NCBI RefSeq assembly: GCF_011397635.1
Contig: NC_064759.1
Coordinates: 14,466,428-14,530,427 of the forward strand
Origin: Epinephelus fuscoguttatus
Taxonomy: Eukaryota > Chordata > Actinopteri > Perciformes > Serranidae
DNA: 64,000 nt
Reading direction: 5' to 3'
The notes under the pieces were generated by a model, which did not search any database, was not told where the DNA came from, and saw only the letters and a program-made list of their open reading frames with translations. Below, piece after piece: positions 35,801-44,700 of this stretch. Made by a program: the position numbers and the translations under genes. Numbering within the stretch: the stretch's first letter is position 1; each line of letters begins with the position of its first letter.

Positions 35801-37524
35801 GTTTTCAGGTGATTATAAACTGATGAAAACACAGTTATGAATATTATTTCTGCCAATAGCTGCCCATAAATTCTACACACTGGACCTTTAATATTGAAAC
35901 CATACCTATCTTTTCTGAATCTGTGTGAACAAAGCAGCATTTTAGGTATCATATAACATAACATTAGCAAGGTACTACTCTCTAAACAAACCTTTAAAGC
36001 TGTATTTACTGATATTATAACACGTTACACACATTAAAAATACTATATGACAATTTGAAATAACTATAGGCATGTGAAATAGTGAAAATGCATCAAGAAA
36101 AAAAATAATAATAACCCAGGGGGGTACATAAAAACTGATACTGAAACCATACTTTGAAATGTAAGACTTAGCTTAGCTTTATAAGCCTGTGCTGTCTTAA
36201 AATATCTATATCATTCTCTGCGTCCCTCACACAAATCCAAAAAATACATTCATTCACAAGGTCATGATATTGTAAACACTGCATACATAAATTTCAAAGT
36301 ATATTCAATAATTTACCAGCTCGATATTGTAAAAAGAGGATCAGCATCCCGCTAAAAAATCATCAAAGACGTGAAGTGATGTTTGTTTTATTTGCCAGAT
36401 AAATATGTAGGCCTCAGTTCAATGAGCACTTTTAACACTTCTTGTTTTGTTGTTTACAAAAAGTTGCAGTACAGACAGAAGCAGGATCACTTGTTTCACA
36501 CATCCTGCGCAAAGGTAGCCCGAGTAAAGATGTGTTCAGCATGTAAAACCAGCTTTGTGGGCTGGTGAATGGGCCTATCTGTTGCTAATTGATAGAAATA
36601 AATTGTAGATAATCAGTTTCAGGGTTTTAGCTCATGGAGCACAAAGAAATGCAGCTAATTGTTGATCACCTGCAAAACAGGGTCTGATATGACAAGTAAA
36701 TAACCACCTTGGCAGTGGGGTCCCCTTTACATGACACCACAAACATATAAGTGGTGGCTCCAGCCATGATGCACAATTCCTGTGCAGTGCTATTCTTTCA
36801 TCTTTCCCTAGACAGATGTCCAGACAGACACTGCATATAAATAGGAACCTAACACAGGGCCTTTTCCACCAGCCCCGGTGCCAGCAGCTCTTATCAAAAC
36901 AATACACCACAATACAATGACTGCACACATTACACAAACACAACACTCTGCCAGATCTTGGGGGAAGAAGGCATATTCAGATTGGGAAAAATAAAGATGC
37001 CAGCACTGGTTAATAGGCTAAATAATCTCCAGTGCCAAGCGGAGGCTATTTATAGACTAAATATCTCGCACTGACCGACGGTTTTAGGCTGCTATTCATA
37101 CAGTATATGTGCTGTTTTTTTAAATGCCATCGATGTGAGGCCCGAGATCGAAGCACCCCCCTTAATATTTTCATCACTGCATGCAAATATGGTACCCTAC
37201 CCATCACCAAATCAGCCCCGCTCCTGTTTTCATTAAGCCAGCCACGTACTGCAATAATAATTCGCATTATGTCTCAGTCATACAGGCTGATAACACATTA
37301 AAGAGGCCTTTTCATAACTGACTACATCCCCCTCTCTGCTCCTTTTCTCCAGCATCACTGACAGGTTTTCAAACCCCCCCTCTTCCTCCCCATCCTCCTC
37401 CTCCTCCTCCTCCTCTCCTCCGACTCCGCTCACCTTCCCTCTGCGGGGCTCCGAGCGCTCTCTCCGGGCTGAAGTACGACATGATCCCCGCCAGCGCTAC
37501 CATCACCCAGCAGTGTGGCCGCAT
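9214..37524 (-). CDS. lmtk3: lmtk3, lemur tail tyrosine kinase 3
   Basis: Sixteen coding exons, minus strand: 37434-37524, 33095-33228, 32536-32683, 30704-30777, 30371-30489, 29205-29292, 27174-27322, 26996-27080, 26714-26835, 23728-23877, 17286-23607, 17021-17184, 14639-14772, 13709-14043, 13533-13617, 9214-9347. Phases agree throughout: 8334 nt, 2777 residues. Order: signal peptide, one membrane segment (about residues 45-67), kinase domain (about 138-417), a huge disordered tail, then a conserved C-terminal block. LMTK3 rather than AATK or LMTK2 is supported by the membrane segment ([20 protein letters not shown]), the [13 protein letters not shown] glycine loop, and [20 protein letters not shown] after the kinase. 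LMTK family kinases are neuron-enriched and membrane-anchored, with trafficking and phosphatase partners. The protein is close to twice the roughly 1460 residues of human LMTK3, because of the exon at 17286-23607. The C-terminus ends [14 protein letters not shown], like the RFSVSPA motif of mammalian LMTKs. Confidence 0.93.
10265..10735 (+). mobile_element. LINE 3' fragment, end of ORF2
   Basis: The plus strand encodes [18 protein letters not shown], matching the C-terminal end of CR1/L2/Rex-type LINE polyproteins (consensus LLPSGRRYRVPR). It is followed by a short 3' UTR (aaagacaaatttccactgag, then ggacaataaagtt) and a tail of atct units near 10723. The fragment is strongly 5' truncated. Confidence 0.7.
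11940..12590. mobile_element. non-autonomous DNA element with about 21-bp inverted ends
   Basis: The left end, atgctgcgttcacactacga, and the reverse complement of the right end, atgcagtgtccacactatga, agree at about 16 of 20 positions. Nearby internal copies of gacatgaagctac and of the gtcgc/gcgcta type suggest a palindromic body. No clear target-site duplication was found, so edges are approximate. Confidence 0.5.
14330..14560. mobile_element. relic related to the repeat at 55009-55620
   Basis: Its cacagtgatacagttggtgg and ccactgagctagctaacgtt resemble parts of the 55380-55530 stretch (gcagtgatacagttggcggg; gttagctagctcagtgg), the latter inverted. It is a rearranged fragment of a dispersed family in lmtk3 intron 13. 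Confidence 0.45.
14773..17020 (-). other. lmtk3 intron 12
   Basis: No exon is seen. The intron contains the SINE at 15206-15580, a long AT-rich stretch (15770-16110) and a short (ccctttcc)-type array at about 16659-16685. Nothing else is recognised. Confidence 0.5.
15206..15580 (-). mobile_element. tRNA-like SINE, copy 2, with 13-bp target-site duplication
   Basis: The element is bracketed by identical tcaccctcactat at 15193-15205 and 15581-15593. It has a tRNA-like head on the minus strand (near 15500-15580), a body shared with the copies at 3190 and 31755, and an (ATGA)n tail, seen on the plus strand as cattcattcat at 15211. It lies in lmtk3 intron 12, on the same strand as the gene. Confidence 0.85.
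17286..23607 (-). other. lmtk3: lmtk3 giant exon (6322 bp), disordered tail
   Basis: A single open frame of 2107 codons, entered through an acceptor at 23608-23609 and left by a donor at 17284-17285, both in phase. From its start it carries: the end of the kinase lobe; an acidic stretch ([11 protein letters not shown]); the family block [37 protein letters not shown]; proline-rich segments ([12 protein letters not shown] and [18 protein letters not shown], possible SH3 ligands); the alternating RRSxSL/FLTEI repeats (about 21285-21995); the family motif [15 protein letters not shown] (about 20215-20265); acidic serine-rich regions; two FPSPPPS repeats (about 18015-18125); and a leucine-rich acidic block ([19 protein letters not shown]). 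Composition is rich in Ser, Glu and Asp, which predicts disorder. A 6.4-kb frame with no stop cannot be chance. Confidence 0.93.
24712..26160 (-). mobile_element. LINE fragment with reverse-transcriptase remnants, minus strand
   Basis: Read on the minus strand from 26120: [13 protein letters not shown] (RT block), then [14 protein letters not shown], then [11 protein letters not shown] (the YADD active-site motif, degraded to YADK), then [20 protein letters not shown], then [14 protein letters not shown], and, beyond an inserted hAT element, [17 protein letters not shown]. This is the canonical order of an L2/CR1/Rex-type RT C-terminus. The 3' end reads ctatataaagtttgaatt followed by (att)n at about 24724-24757. 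Frameshifts are present and the 5' part is missing. It lies in lmtk3 intron 10. Confidence 0.85.
25086..25382. mobile_element. hAT-like non-autonomous element inserted in the LINE
   Basis: Ends are caggggttcccaactggt and, inverted, cagtggttcccaactggt. They are flanked by 8-bp sites ctttagca (25078-25085) and ctttagga (25383-25390), 7 of 8 identical. The length of 297 bp, the CAG...CTG ends and the 8-bp duplication fit the hAT superfamily. It interrupts the LINE relic at 24712-26160. Confidence 0.85.
27999..28757. mobile_element. TTAA-flanked element, copy A
   Basis: The left end is TTAA-aagttcagtgtttaggattt and the right end runs cgtacacactgcttct-TTAA. Two internal units (near 28377 and 28594) share gaggaagagacctctgc. 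It belongs to the family described at 34065, 34974, 46498, 53103 and 61270, and lies in lmtk3 intron 6. Confidence 0.8.
28760..29006. mobile_element. hAT-like element abutting TTAA copy A
   Basis: Ends are caggggtgt and acacccctg. Flanking 8-bp sites are ctttaaac (28752-28759) and ctttaaat (29007-29014), 7 of 8 identical. The body contains cttacggcccaggggcc, common in small hAT relics. Its target site includes the right TTAA of copy A, so it landed exactly at that edge. Confidence 0.8.
29607..29642. repeat. (GT)18 microsatellite
   Basis: A perfect GT run in lmtk3 intron 5. Confidence 0.98.
29814..29865. repeat. (GT)26 microsatellite
   Basis: A perfect GT run about 170 bp downstream of the first, in the same intron. 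The stretch between them is also GT-rich. Confidence 0.98.
30778..32535 (-). other. lmtk3 intron 3
   Basis: No exon is seen. It holds the SINE at 31755-32114 and, from about 31010, a repeat-like start (ttaaaggggctctatgtgta) that resembles another dispersed fish family, but I could not find its right end. Confidence 0.45.
31755..32114 (-). mobile_element. tRNA-like SINE, copy 3, with 11-bp target-site duplication
   Basis: It is bracketed by atgctggtatg at 31744-31754 and 32115-32125. It is collinear with copies 1 and 2 over its whole length, with the same orientation and a short degraded tail (cattcatt). It lies in lmtk3 intron 3. Confidence 0.85.
34065..34942. mobile_element. TTAA-flanked element, copy B, with internal tandem repeats
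   Basis: The left end is cagttcagtgtgtaggattt with a decayed TTAA (ttac) and the right end is cttacacattgctct-TTAA. Three internal units carry gaggaagagacctctg or close variants (near 34394, 34602, 34845), each followed by the aataattcggct, cctcctga, ggtgctagg and ccatgccaaacagc blocks, with a period of roughly 200-245 bp. No coding capacity was seen. Confidence 0.8.
34974..35891. mobile_element. TTAA-flanked element, copy C (opposite orientation)
   Basis: The left end is taaaggtccagtgtgtagg and the right end is ttctacacactggacct-TTAA. The body is inverted relative to copy B (catggtgg, then gggctactgtagaaac). It lacks the tandem units and is split by the element at 35189-35781. Confidence 0.8.
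35189..35781. mobile_element. TAA-flanked (Harbinger-like) element nested in copy C
   Basis: TAA occurs on both sides (35186-35188 and 35782-35784). Ends are gcctgatttacggta and, inverted, cttgatttatggtag. Removing it rejoins the copy C sequence cattctaa..gtaacg, as seen in related copies. The 3-bp TAA site and the inverted ends suggest the PIF/Harbinger superfamily; no transposase is present. Confidence 0.7.
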
Positions 37525-37660
37525 CGTCGCCGCGTCCGGAGCAACAACAACACCATCCGAGCGACGCCGCCGACTGTCGGTATCGGTGTCCTCCTCTCTC
37601 CCGTCACCCCCGCCACGGTCTGTGCCGTCTCCGGGCTCACGCTGTCTGTGTCTCCCCCCT
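37430..37660 (-). promoter_or_regulatory. lmtk3: CpG-rich lmtk3 first exon and promoter
   Basis: CpG dinucleotides are dense here compared with neighbouring sequence (ccgagcgacgccgccgac and similar) and surround the first coding exon. The transcription start is probably between 37525 and about 37800. No TATA box is obvious. CTC-rich tracts flank both sides (37390-37420, 37720-37765). Confidence 0.55.
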
Positions 37661-37699
37661 CCGCTTTTCTCCTAATAATAAAGAGCGTCTCCTTGCCTT

Positions 37700-37945
37700 C
37701 CTTGTTGTGCTCTCCCCCCCTCACCTCCTCCTCCTCCTCCTCCTCTCTCCTCCTCCTCCCCCTGCTCTAATCCGCAATTAAACACGGTGTGTGCGATGCT
37801 CTATTGTGCATCAGTCCGCCGCTCGGTGCACATACATTACCGCTGTCTGTTTTCAACAGCCACCCCTATTTCTCCCCCCCTCTCTCGCTCTCTCTCTCTC
37901 TCTCACACACACACACAGACACACACAGACACACACATATAAATA
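37700..37945. repeat. low-complexity CTC, TC and CA tracts
   Basis: (CTC)n at about 37723-37760, TCTC at about 37878-37903, and ACAC with AGAC interruptions at 37904-37937. They lie just upstream of the lmtk3 CpG-rich segment. Confidence 0.85.
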
Positions 37946-38443
37946 TATATATAATTATTTCTTTCTCCCCCTCTATCTCACAGTGTTGGAGGGGTGTCTG
38001 TGTTTTTCTCCTCCGCCAGCCTACGTCAGACACACACGGCGCGCATTGTCATGGTCCAGCTTGATCATCATAACGCTACCCAGAGCAGGAAAAAAAAAAA
38101 ATCCGTGATAATATTCCCACAGGGATGTAATGATGTGTATGTGGAGCTCAGCAGCGGGGTTATATTGATCTCATATTGAATTTTTAATCTTTTAAATATC
38201 ACTTGAGTATTCATATGGGGGTTTGGGGTTTGATGTGATTTGCTTATTAATATTGAATAATAAATATTAAAACAATAAAGTGCTAACTGACCCGTCTACA
38301 AAGAGTGCAAGCCTTCTTCACCTTATAAATAAAAAATGAACACTTTCTTTTGGTGTATTATTTAAATATATGTCATGTGAAAGGGTCATGACTGCAATAG
38401 GGGAGACCGGGGGCAACTGTAACAATTTTTGGTTTTGATGTCT

Positions 38444-38905
38444 ATAGCTATGTTTCCATCCAAAAGTGATTCGAATCATTGGGAAATGCGTTAAAAGAAA
38501 TACAAATCCTGTGTGTTTCCATTAAATGTACGGACTTTGGTGAAAACTACGAACTTGCGTGAGTTTTCCGCAGAACCGGAAACGAAACAAGTCTCGCATT
38601 CTTCTTCTACGTTTTCTGGCGGTTGGCAACCACCTTGTAAATGCATTACTGCCTTCCTGACCTGGAGTGTGGATATCACCATGGAGAGAGGTGCGCTACG
38701 TCGGACTTAATTTAAACATAACTGTTTCCATCCCTCGTTTTGCGAATCAGCATATTTTCAAATCAACCAAAACCCAGCTAAAGTGAGCGTATTTTAGTTT
38801 GTGCGAATCAGGGGATTTTAATTCAAATTTTGGCGTTTCCATCATAATTTTGCGATGCGATACTTCTAGATGCGCATCTAAACAGGCTGATGGAAACATG
38901 GCTAT
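38444..38905. mobile_element. short inverted-repeat element (MITE)
   Basis: The left end, atagctatgtttccatc, and the reverse complement of the right end, atagccatgtttccatc, agree at 16 of 17 bases. The motif gtttccat recurs inside (near 38515, 38724, 38834), suggesting palindromic or compound structure. No coding content. Confidence 0.65.
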
Positions 38906-40179
38906 TGGCTATTTTTTTTTCTATTGGTAACTTGTATCTGTGTTCTACTTTTTTACAGTGATCAATTGACCCTTGGCTAAGCCCCACCCCTTTTTGATGG
39001 TTCGTCAAGTTATCTGAGTTATCATAGAGCATATTTAGAACTTCATTAAAAGCCCGGGCTATTATTTGCTTGAATCACTGAAATCAACAGGCCTATATTT
39101 GGGACAGACCTTTAATTCCTTCAACACAAAACTGTTGCTCAGCAAATATGGGAAATATGTTCATATCGTTTCAGAGAGAAGTAGACAAAAGGGTCTAAAA
39201 TATGTGTTTGAAGGATATATTTAGTAGGGTTGTAAGAATCCGTCCATCTGGATCAATATATCGATTCACTCACCAACAAAAACATCTTTCTATATCGTCA
39301 CCATTAGGATACACATTTATTTTGAAAATCAGGCAGATGACAAGCAGTTGAGAGACAGACAATGAGGATAACGCCATTAGATTGGGGATTAATCAGCAGT
39401 GTGGGTATATTTTTGATTTTGGAGGCAAAAAGGGCCATAGACAGAGCACACACCATACGTACTCACTCACTCAGTAGTAAAAACAGGTTAAAAAGATATA
39501 ATTAGAGGATGACTGTATGGATCACAGTGTAAAAGTGAACCACCACATCACTGGTGATCAACACTGAAGACAATGAGTGTAAAGGGAAACTTTGTTGATA
39601 TTCAACCAGCTGTGTGTCATCACATTGTGTGCAGATGAACGCTGATGAATCACACTGCGATGACACATCAGCAAAGATTCCCTGCTTCCCTTCACTGGTT
39701 CCTGTACAGCAGGGTCGGTCTTTATTCACTGTTATAATCATTAAAAAGCAAAAGCAGCATGTGTATACATTCAGTAGGCTACATCTTCAGTAGCTAGCTA
39801 GCTAACCCTACACTTTTCAGGGTTTGATTTTGGTTTTGGAACAGGGAAGAAACATGACAACTATGTCATCTGACCTGGTTGTAACCTTTCCTATTATATA
39901 CAAAAGACAGATTTTATTGGTTGTTCGTGGGTTTTTTTGTCCAGTGGAAAGGGGCATAAGAGACACAATATTGACTCAAACACTAGAAGTCAAATGTTAT
40001 ATCTGTCCCAGCCTGCAGAGGAGAATGTAACTGCATATGTAATACGTTCATATAAATACCAAGGGCCACAATTAACTCCCAAGAATGAGGGAGGGCTCAT
40101 CACGGACCATGTGCTTAATGAGCTTCATGGTTCTGTCTCGTTTCTGGTTGGTGCAGTTCGAGACGTTATAATCACCCGT

Positions 40180-40385
40180 TTGTTATATTGAGAATCATTC
40201 ATCTTAACTCAAACGTGCAATAATGGGTCAACTTGTGCAATACTGCCTTTAATGTTTTGTTTTTATATCTGTAATAATCTCTAATATCTTGTGTATTTAT
40301 TACTATTTTTTATACTCAGGCATGGCAGAGCAAATTTTGTTGTACTTCTTGTGCAATGACAATAAAGTCTATTCTATTCTATTTT
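40180..40385 (+). mobile_element. LINE-like 3' tail
   Basis: The stretch ends in gcaatgacaataaagtctat followed by attct/attcta units, the usual 3' end of fish non-LTR retrotransposons. The upstream extent is not clear and no ORF2 motif was recognised. Confidence 0.5.
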
Positions 40386-41044
40386 TACAGTGCCACCTGC
40401 ATGGAGGTTATTATTGATTATTAAGTTGATTCAATTTTTCGGCCATTTTGCAGGACAAAATACAAGACATTAGTTAAACCCAATACAAGTAATTACCACC
40501 TCAAACTAAAGTTAACCAAAGGACTAACCCTTTTATCACTAAACAATGACTAACTATTTCAGGCTGAGTATTTTCACATGTATTTGTTAAATCATTTATA
40601 GTGATATAAAAGAACATGTCATTTTCTGTTGCTTTTTGTGATGTTGGTATACGATGGAGTGTGCCTGTTTAACAGCAGACATTTTGACTTGTCATAGTAG
40701 AAAAACTGCACAGGTGTTACTAATAGCATTCATAATGGCTTCTGTTCAAGTGTCCCAGTAAGTCATGACAATGTGACAGTGAGCCAGCATGCTTAACACC
40801 ACGCCCCCGAAACTGAAGCAGCAAAATGAAATTCAGCCATCATCAATTTAATTATTTACACCTGCGCTTTTCCTGCTGCGACGTTCAAATGTCTCCTGTT
40901 AAAAGGGTTTCATTTACAGAGATCAGACAGCAGTGTTATGACGAATGAATGTAGGGACCTTTTTTACTTTTACACAAATTAAAATGAACTTTAAACAGTC
41001 TTACTATCCTTACCATTAACTTTTACAGCAGGCATGTACTGTAT

Positions 41045-41345
41045 GATCTCATGTAGAGCTGCAAATAGGTATTTCTGTTATTGATTAATCTGCGGAATAC
41101 TTTTACTCAAGCAGTAGATATATTTTGTCCAAACAAAGTAGGAAAAAGGCATAATGTGACATCTTCACACTGTTTATTTTATCCAGCAAACAGTCCAAAA
41201 CCCAAAGAAATTCAGCTTTGACTAATATATGACAAAGAAAAGCTGGAAACAGAGAGTGGTTGGCAATTTAGCTTTCCAAAATATGTGAAATTCACAATTT
41301 TCTGTCAAACTAAGTGATTAACTGACTTATTGTTTCAGCTCGACT
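41045..41345. mobile_element. dispersed fish repeat (gattaatc family)
   Basis: Its blocks gagctgcaaataggtatttc, ttgattaatctgcgg, cagtccaaaacccaaagaaa and tgtttcagct occur in the same order in a very common teleost repeat. Related pieces flank TTAA copy D (46280-46495 and 47437-47485) and occur near 63780. Confidence 0.6.
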
Positions 41346-41630
41346 CTCCACAGTATCATTTCTTTACTCAGACTATTGTTCATTCAGTGTGCGGATTTTC
41401 TATCATTTTACAATCTGTTTGATTTTTAGAAATAATATAAACGATACCAACAGTTGTTCACTGCATGTTTTCTGTGCCGAGAGCTTGACCTTCAAGCCCC
41501 CTGTGATGACGACCATCTGCCCTGCTGACGTGCTCATGAGCGAAACACCGCAGGAGATAACGGTAAATGAACCTGACCTCTGACTTTCTGGGTGAACAAA
41601 TTAAATAAAAAGTGGCCTACAAGCTGCCCC

Positions 41631-41636
41631 TTTATT
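41631..41636 (-). terminator. leng1: candidate leng1 polyadenylation signal
   Basis: A minus-strand AATAAA lies 163 bp past the leng1 stop codon. Confidence 0.5.
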
Positions 41637-41798
41637 AACTTAGTGACAACAACAGGACCAGGTTACACTTCTGTTCTTTGTGTGGCTCTAAACCTACTGT
41701 GACACACTTCCCATGTTCTTAATTCCATTTGCTTCATCTGGAAACACACTGGTCACAATATTCGTCCACCAACTTGTCGAACAACCAATAAAGATGGT

Positions 41799-44700
41799 TC
41801 ATGATTTTAATATTTCCTCTCTCCAGCTCTCTCGATCCCGTCTTTGGCGCTTTCGAGCAAGTTCAGGAAAGTATGCGCTGTTGTACGGCCTCTCCCTCTC
41901 GTTCACCTCCTTCCCTGTCTCCTTCCCTTTTCCATTCCTCTGGTCGAGCAGGGCCTGGGCTCTCCTCCTTTCTTCAGCCTCCCTCTGTAAGCGCTCGGCA
42001 CGTAACTTCTCTATGGAGCTGGAAAAGAAAGGAAAGACAGATTTATTTTTATGTCTCTCCATAAAAATATTTACATCTTTATCACATTTTATTTATATCA
42101 CGACATTCACACCCCCAATATCTTAATTATCAGGAAACTGATGTGACCGCAAGAACGGTCTCCCTGGACAGAGCCAGGCTAGTTGTTTCCCCTTGTTTCC
42201 AGTCTTTATGCTAAGCTAAACTAACTGTCTGCTAACTTCAGCTATACATTGAGCATACGGACGTGAGTGTTACCAATCTTATCATCTAAAACAGCTTTCA
42301 AACTGAGGGTTCAACCAGGGTTGAGACAGCACTGATTTTATGTTGGAGAGGGTTAACCCGCTAGACCGGCTCAGTTTTGTGACACAGGTTGAGAAGTGTG
42401 TCAGGCAAGGTTCGGACCAGGGTTGATTTCAATGTGAATGGCACACCATCAGTGTCGCTAACAACCGAGAGAGGACAAATTATGTCACTGGTTGCAAATG
42501 GGGATGTACAGTCACAGGCTGCTGCGGTTCATAAAAAGTGTGATGGCAGCAGGAATGTTTTCAGCTACAGCTATGACTTAACAACATAAAGATGTGGCAA
42601 GACTTGGTGCAGGAGCTCCTGAACGTCCATGGTGAGGATAAAATTAGGCGGCAGATGACCGGGACGGTGAGGGACAATGTTGAGTGTGCCAACATAACGA
42701 GGCTGATGAATGAGAGAGGCATCCACCGTACACAGAAACAGGTCACACAAATAACTCTGAGCAAGACAGAGAATAAGTCTGTTTCCCAAAATGTTGAACT
42801 AACCCTTTAAAACTTGGGTTACCGGGCTGAAATCAATCTACCAAATTAAATGATCATATCTGATGCTTTAAAACATAATATTAGTTTGTTATTATAAGAT
42901 TATATGTAACAAGATAAACTGTTGTTACCTCTCTCCGCTGCTCCTCTTCTCTCCTCTGTCTCTTTTTTCCGTTTTCTTGCTGCTGTGGTATTTCCTCTCC
43001 TTTACAGCCAGTGCTTTCCTCATATCTTTCAGTGGGTCTAAACTATCCTTCAATCTGCGATCCTTCTTCTCTCTCTCTTCTTCACTTAATCCCTTCCTCT
43101 TGTCTTTTTCTTTCCTCTCTTCTTTTTCTCTTCTCTCTTCTTTCTCTTTGCTGGTCTTCATGTACCACGGAGTGACTTCAGACCCTGGCTGGGGTCCGAG
43201 AGACACCAGCAAGCCAATGGCTCGTTCCTGTTTCTCCTGTTTAAAAAGAACAAGGAAAACTAACAGTAATTAAAATGTGCCGTGCAGTGACAGCAGTGCC
43301 AAAAGATGCCAAATGTAGAAAAGGGCAAACTAGTAAAATGATTCACTTTTCCGTTGGCTAAACTAATGTCTGAGATTTGATTATAAAGCTGGATCACATC
43401 CGTATATTTTAACACTTTGCCCTGAAATAGCAGCTCAGTGTCTCCCATGGTTTTATTTATCTGACTCTCTGTCTGCATTAGTATTTCCCCACTCTCACGC
43501 TCCATCTGTTTACACTGCTTGTATGCATAATGTGGCTGGGCTGCGTCCAGGATATTTCTTGCTTTGTGACCACAACAAGAGACTGACTGCCTCCGCTGAT
43601 TTTAAATATCAGACTCAGTGTACCAGCATCTAGATATGACTGATTGATTAAAGATGTACAGACACAAGTTTAACTGTTGCTCAAACATCTCCATGGATAA
43701 ATGAGCCACAACAGGAACACTGTGTTTTTAAAATGTCCAAATCACATCCTCACTCCCTGTGGTACAATAATATCTATTTCAGCAACAAACCCTGACACAG
43801 GGTGTGTTTGACCAGACGGTTACCTGCTCATGTTAGTTCATAAAAGATCTTTGTGTGAAATAGTAAATATACACTAAACCAGGCCAGGCGCCAGGATGAA
43901 GTGACTGACGGGACTGTTAAAAATTGCACAGTTTTTCGTTAAATGAAATTCATTGATTTAATACTGAGATAGAGTCGTCTTACTATTATTTGTGTGAACA
44001 GATTGACAACCCATGTGTTAATGTGTGTTCTATAAATTAAAAAAAAAAAAAAACTCAAAAAACTATTCAGCAAATATAAAACAGATCTGTAAATACACAA
44101 ATATGAAGATCCATTTGTCACAAAAAAACAATTCGTGTGTAAATGTGTAATCTGTTATTATAAATAACCCTCCACAAATACAAAAGAGATTTGTAAACTC
44201 ATAAACTATTCTGCAAATATAAAACAGATCTGCAAATACAAAACAGATTCCAGAAATAAAACAAAAGACTCAGTGTGCATAAAATGCAGATTCACAAATA
44301 AAAACTGGATTTACAAATATTTGACAGTTGCAAATGTTAAGAATTTACAAATGCTTTTCATTTATTTGTAAATTAATTGGATGTATTCACAGATATTTTT
44401 CATTTGTGGAATTTGTATGTGTATTTGCAGATCTTTTTTATAACACATGGATTGTCGATCTGTTAACACAAATACTGAGACAAATCTATCTCCATAATTT
44501 AACCATGCAACAGCCTCAGAAACACTACTATAAATGACGCCATTTTTCCAAAATCAAAATCAAAGAAAACACTTATTAATCAGACTCACTGAAGAACGTA
44601 GCACTAGCAGAGCGCTACACATATATATATTTTTAATTTAGGAATGATTCGGTCAAAATCAACAGGGGGAAGGTATGAATAAACAACTGTTGTGGCTGGC

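Larger units (their letters stand above)
33229..37433 (-). other. lmtk3 intron 1 (about 4.2 kb)
   Basis: No coding exon is supported. It contains TTAA copies B and C with a nested TAA-flanked element; 35900-37300 shows nothing recognisable. A 32-bp stretch at 33811-33842 has exon-like edges but would break the reading frame. Confidence 0.55.
33095..37524 (-). other. lmtk3: lmtk3 signal-peptide exon and membrane exon
   Basis: Exon 1 (37434-37524) starts [19 protein letters not shown], a plausible short signal peptide, and ends after one base of a codon. Exon 2 (33095-33228) uses the acceptor behind the pyrimidine tract ttcctctcag. This restores phase and gives [16 protein letters not shown], followed by a 23-residue hydrophobic helix and the CCKRGGVGF stop-transfer segment. 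The downstream AG at 33216-33217 would break the frame with exon 1, so I rejected it as the acceptor. The intron between the exons is about 4.2 kb and holds two TTAA elements. Confidence 0.85.
37946..41798. other. lmtk3-leng1 intergenic region
   Basis: No gene is supported. It holds an inverted-ended element (38444-38905), a LINE-like tail (up to 40385) and a dispersed repeat (41045-41345). From 39233 agggttgtaagaatccgtcc resembles the start of another dispersed fish family. Confidence 0.5.

Noticed and set aside
37481-37781. Several overlapping frames near the lmtk3 promoter
   Set aside because: They arise from CTC and CpG-rich low-complexity sequence; no recognisable protein.
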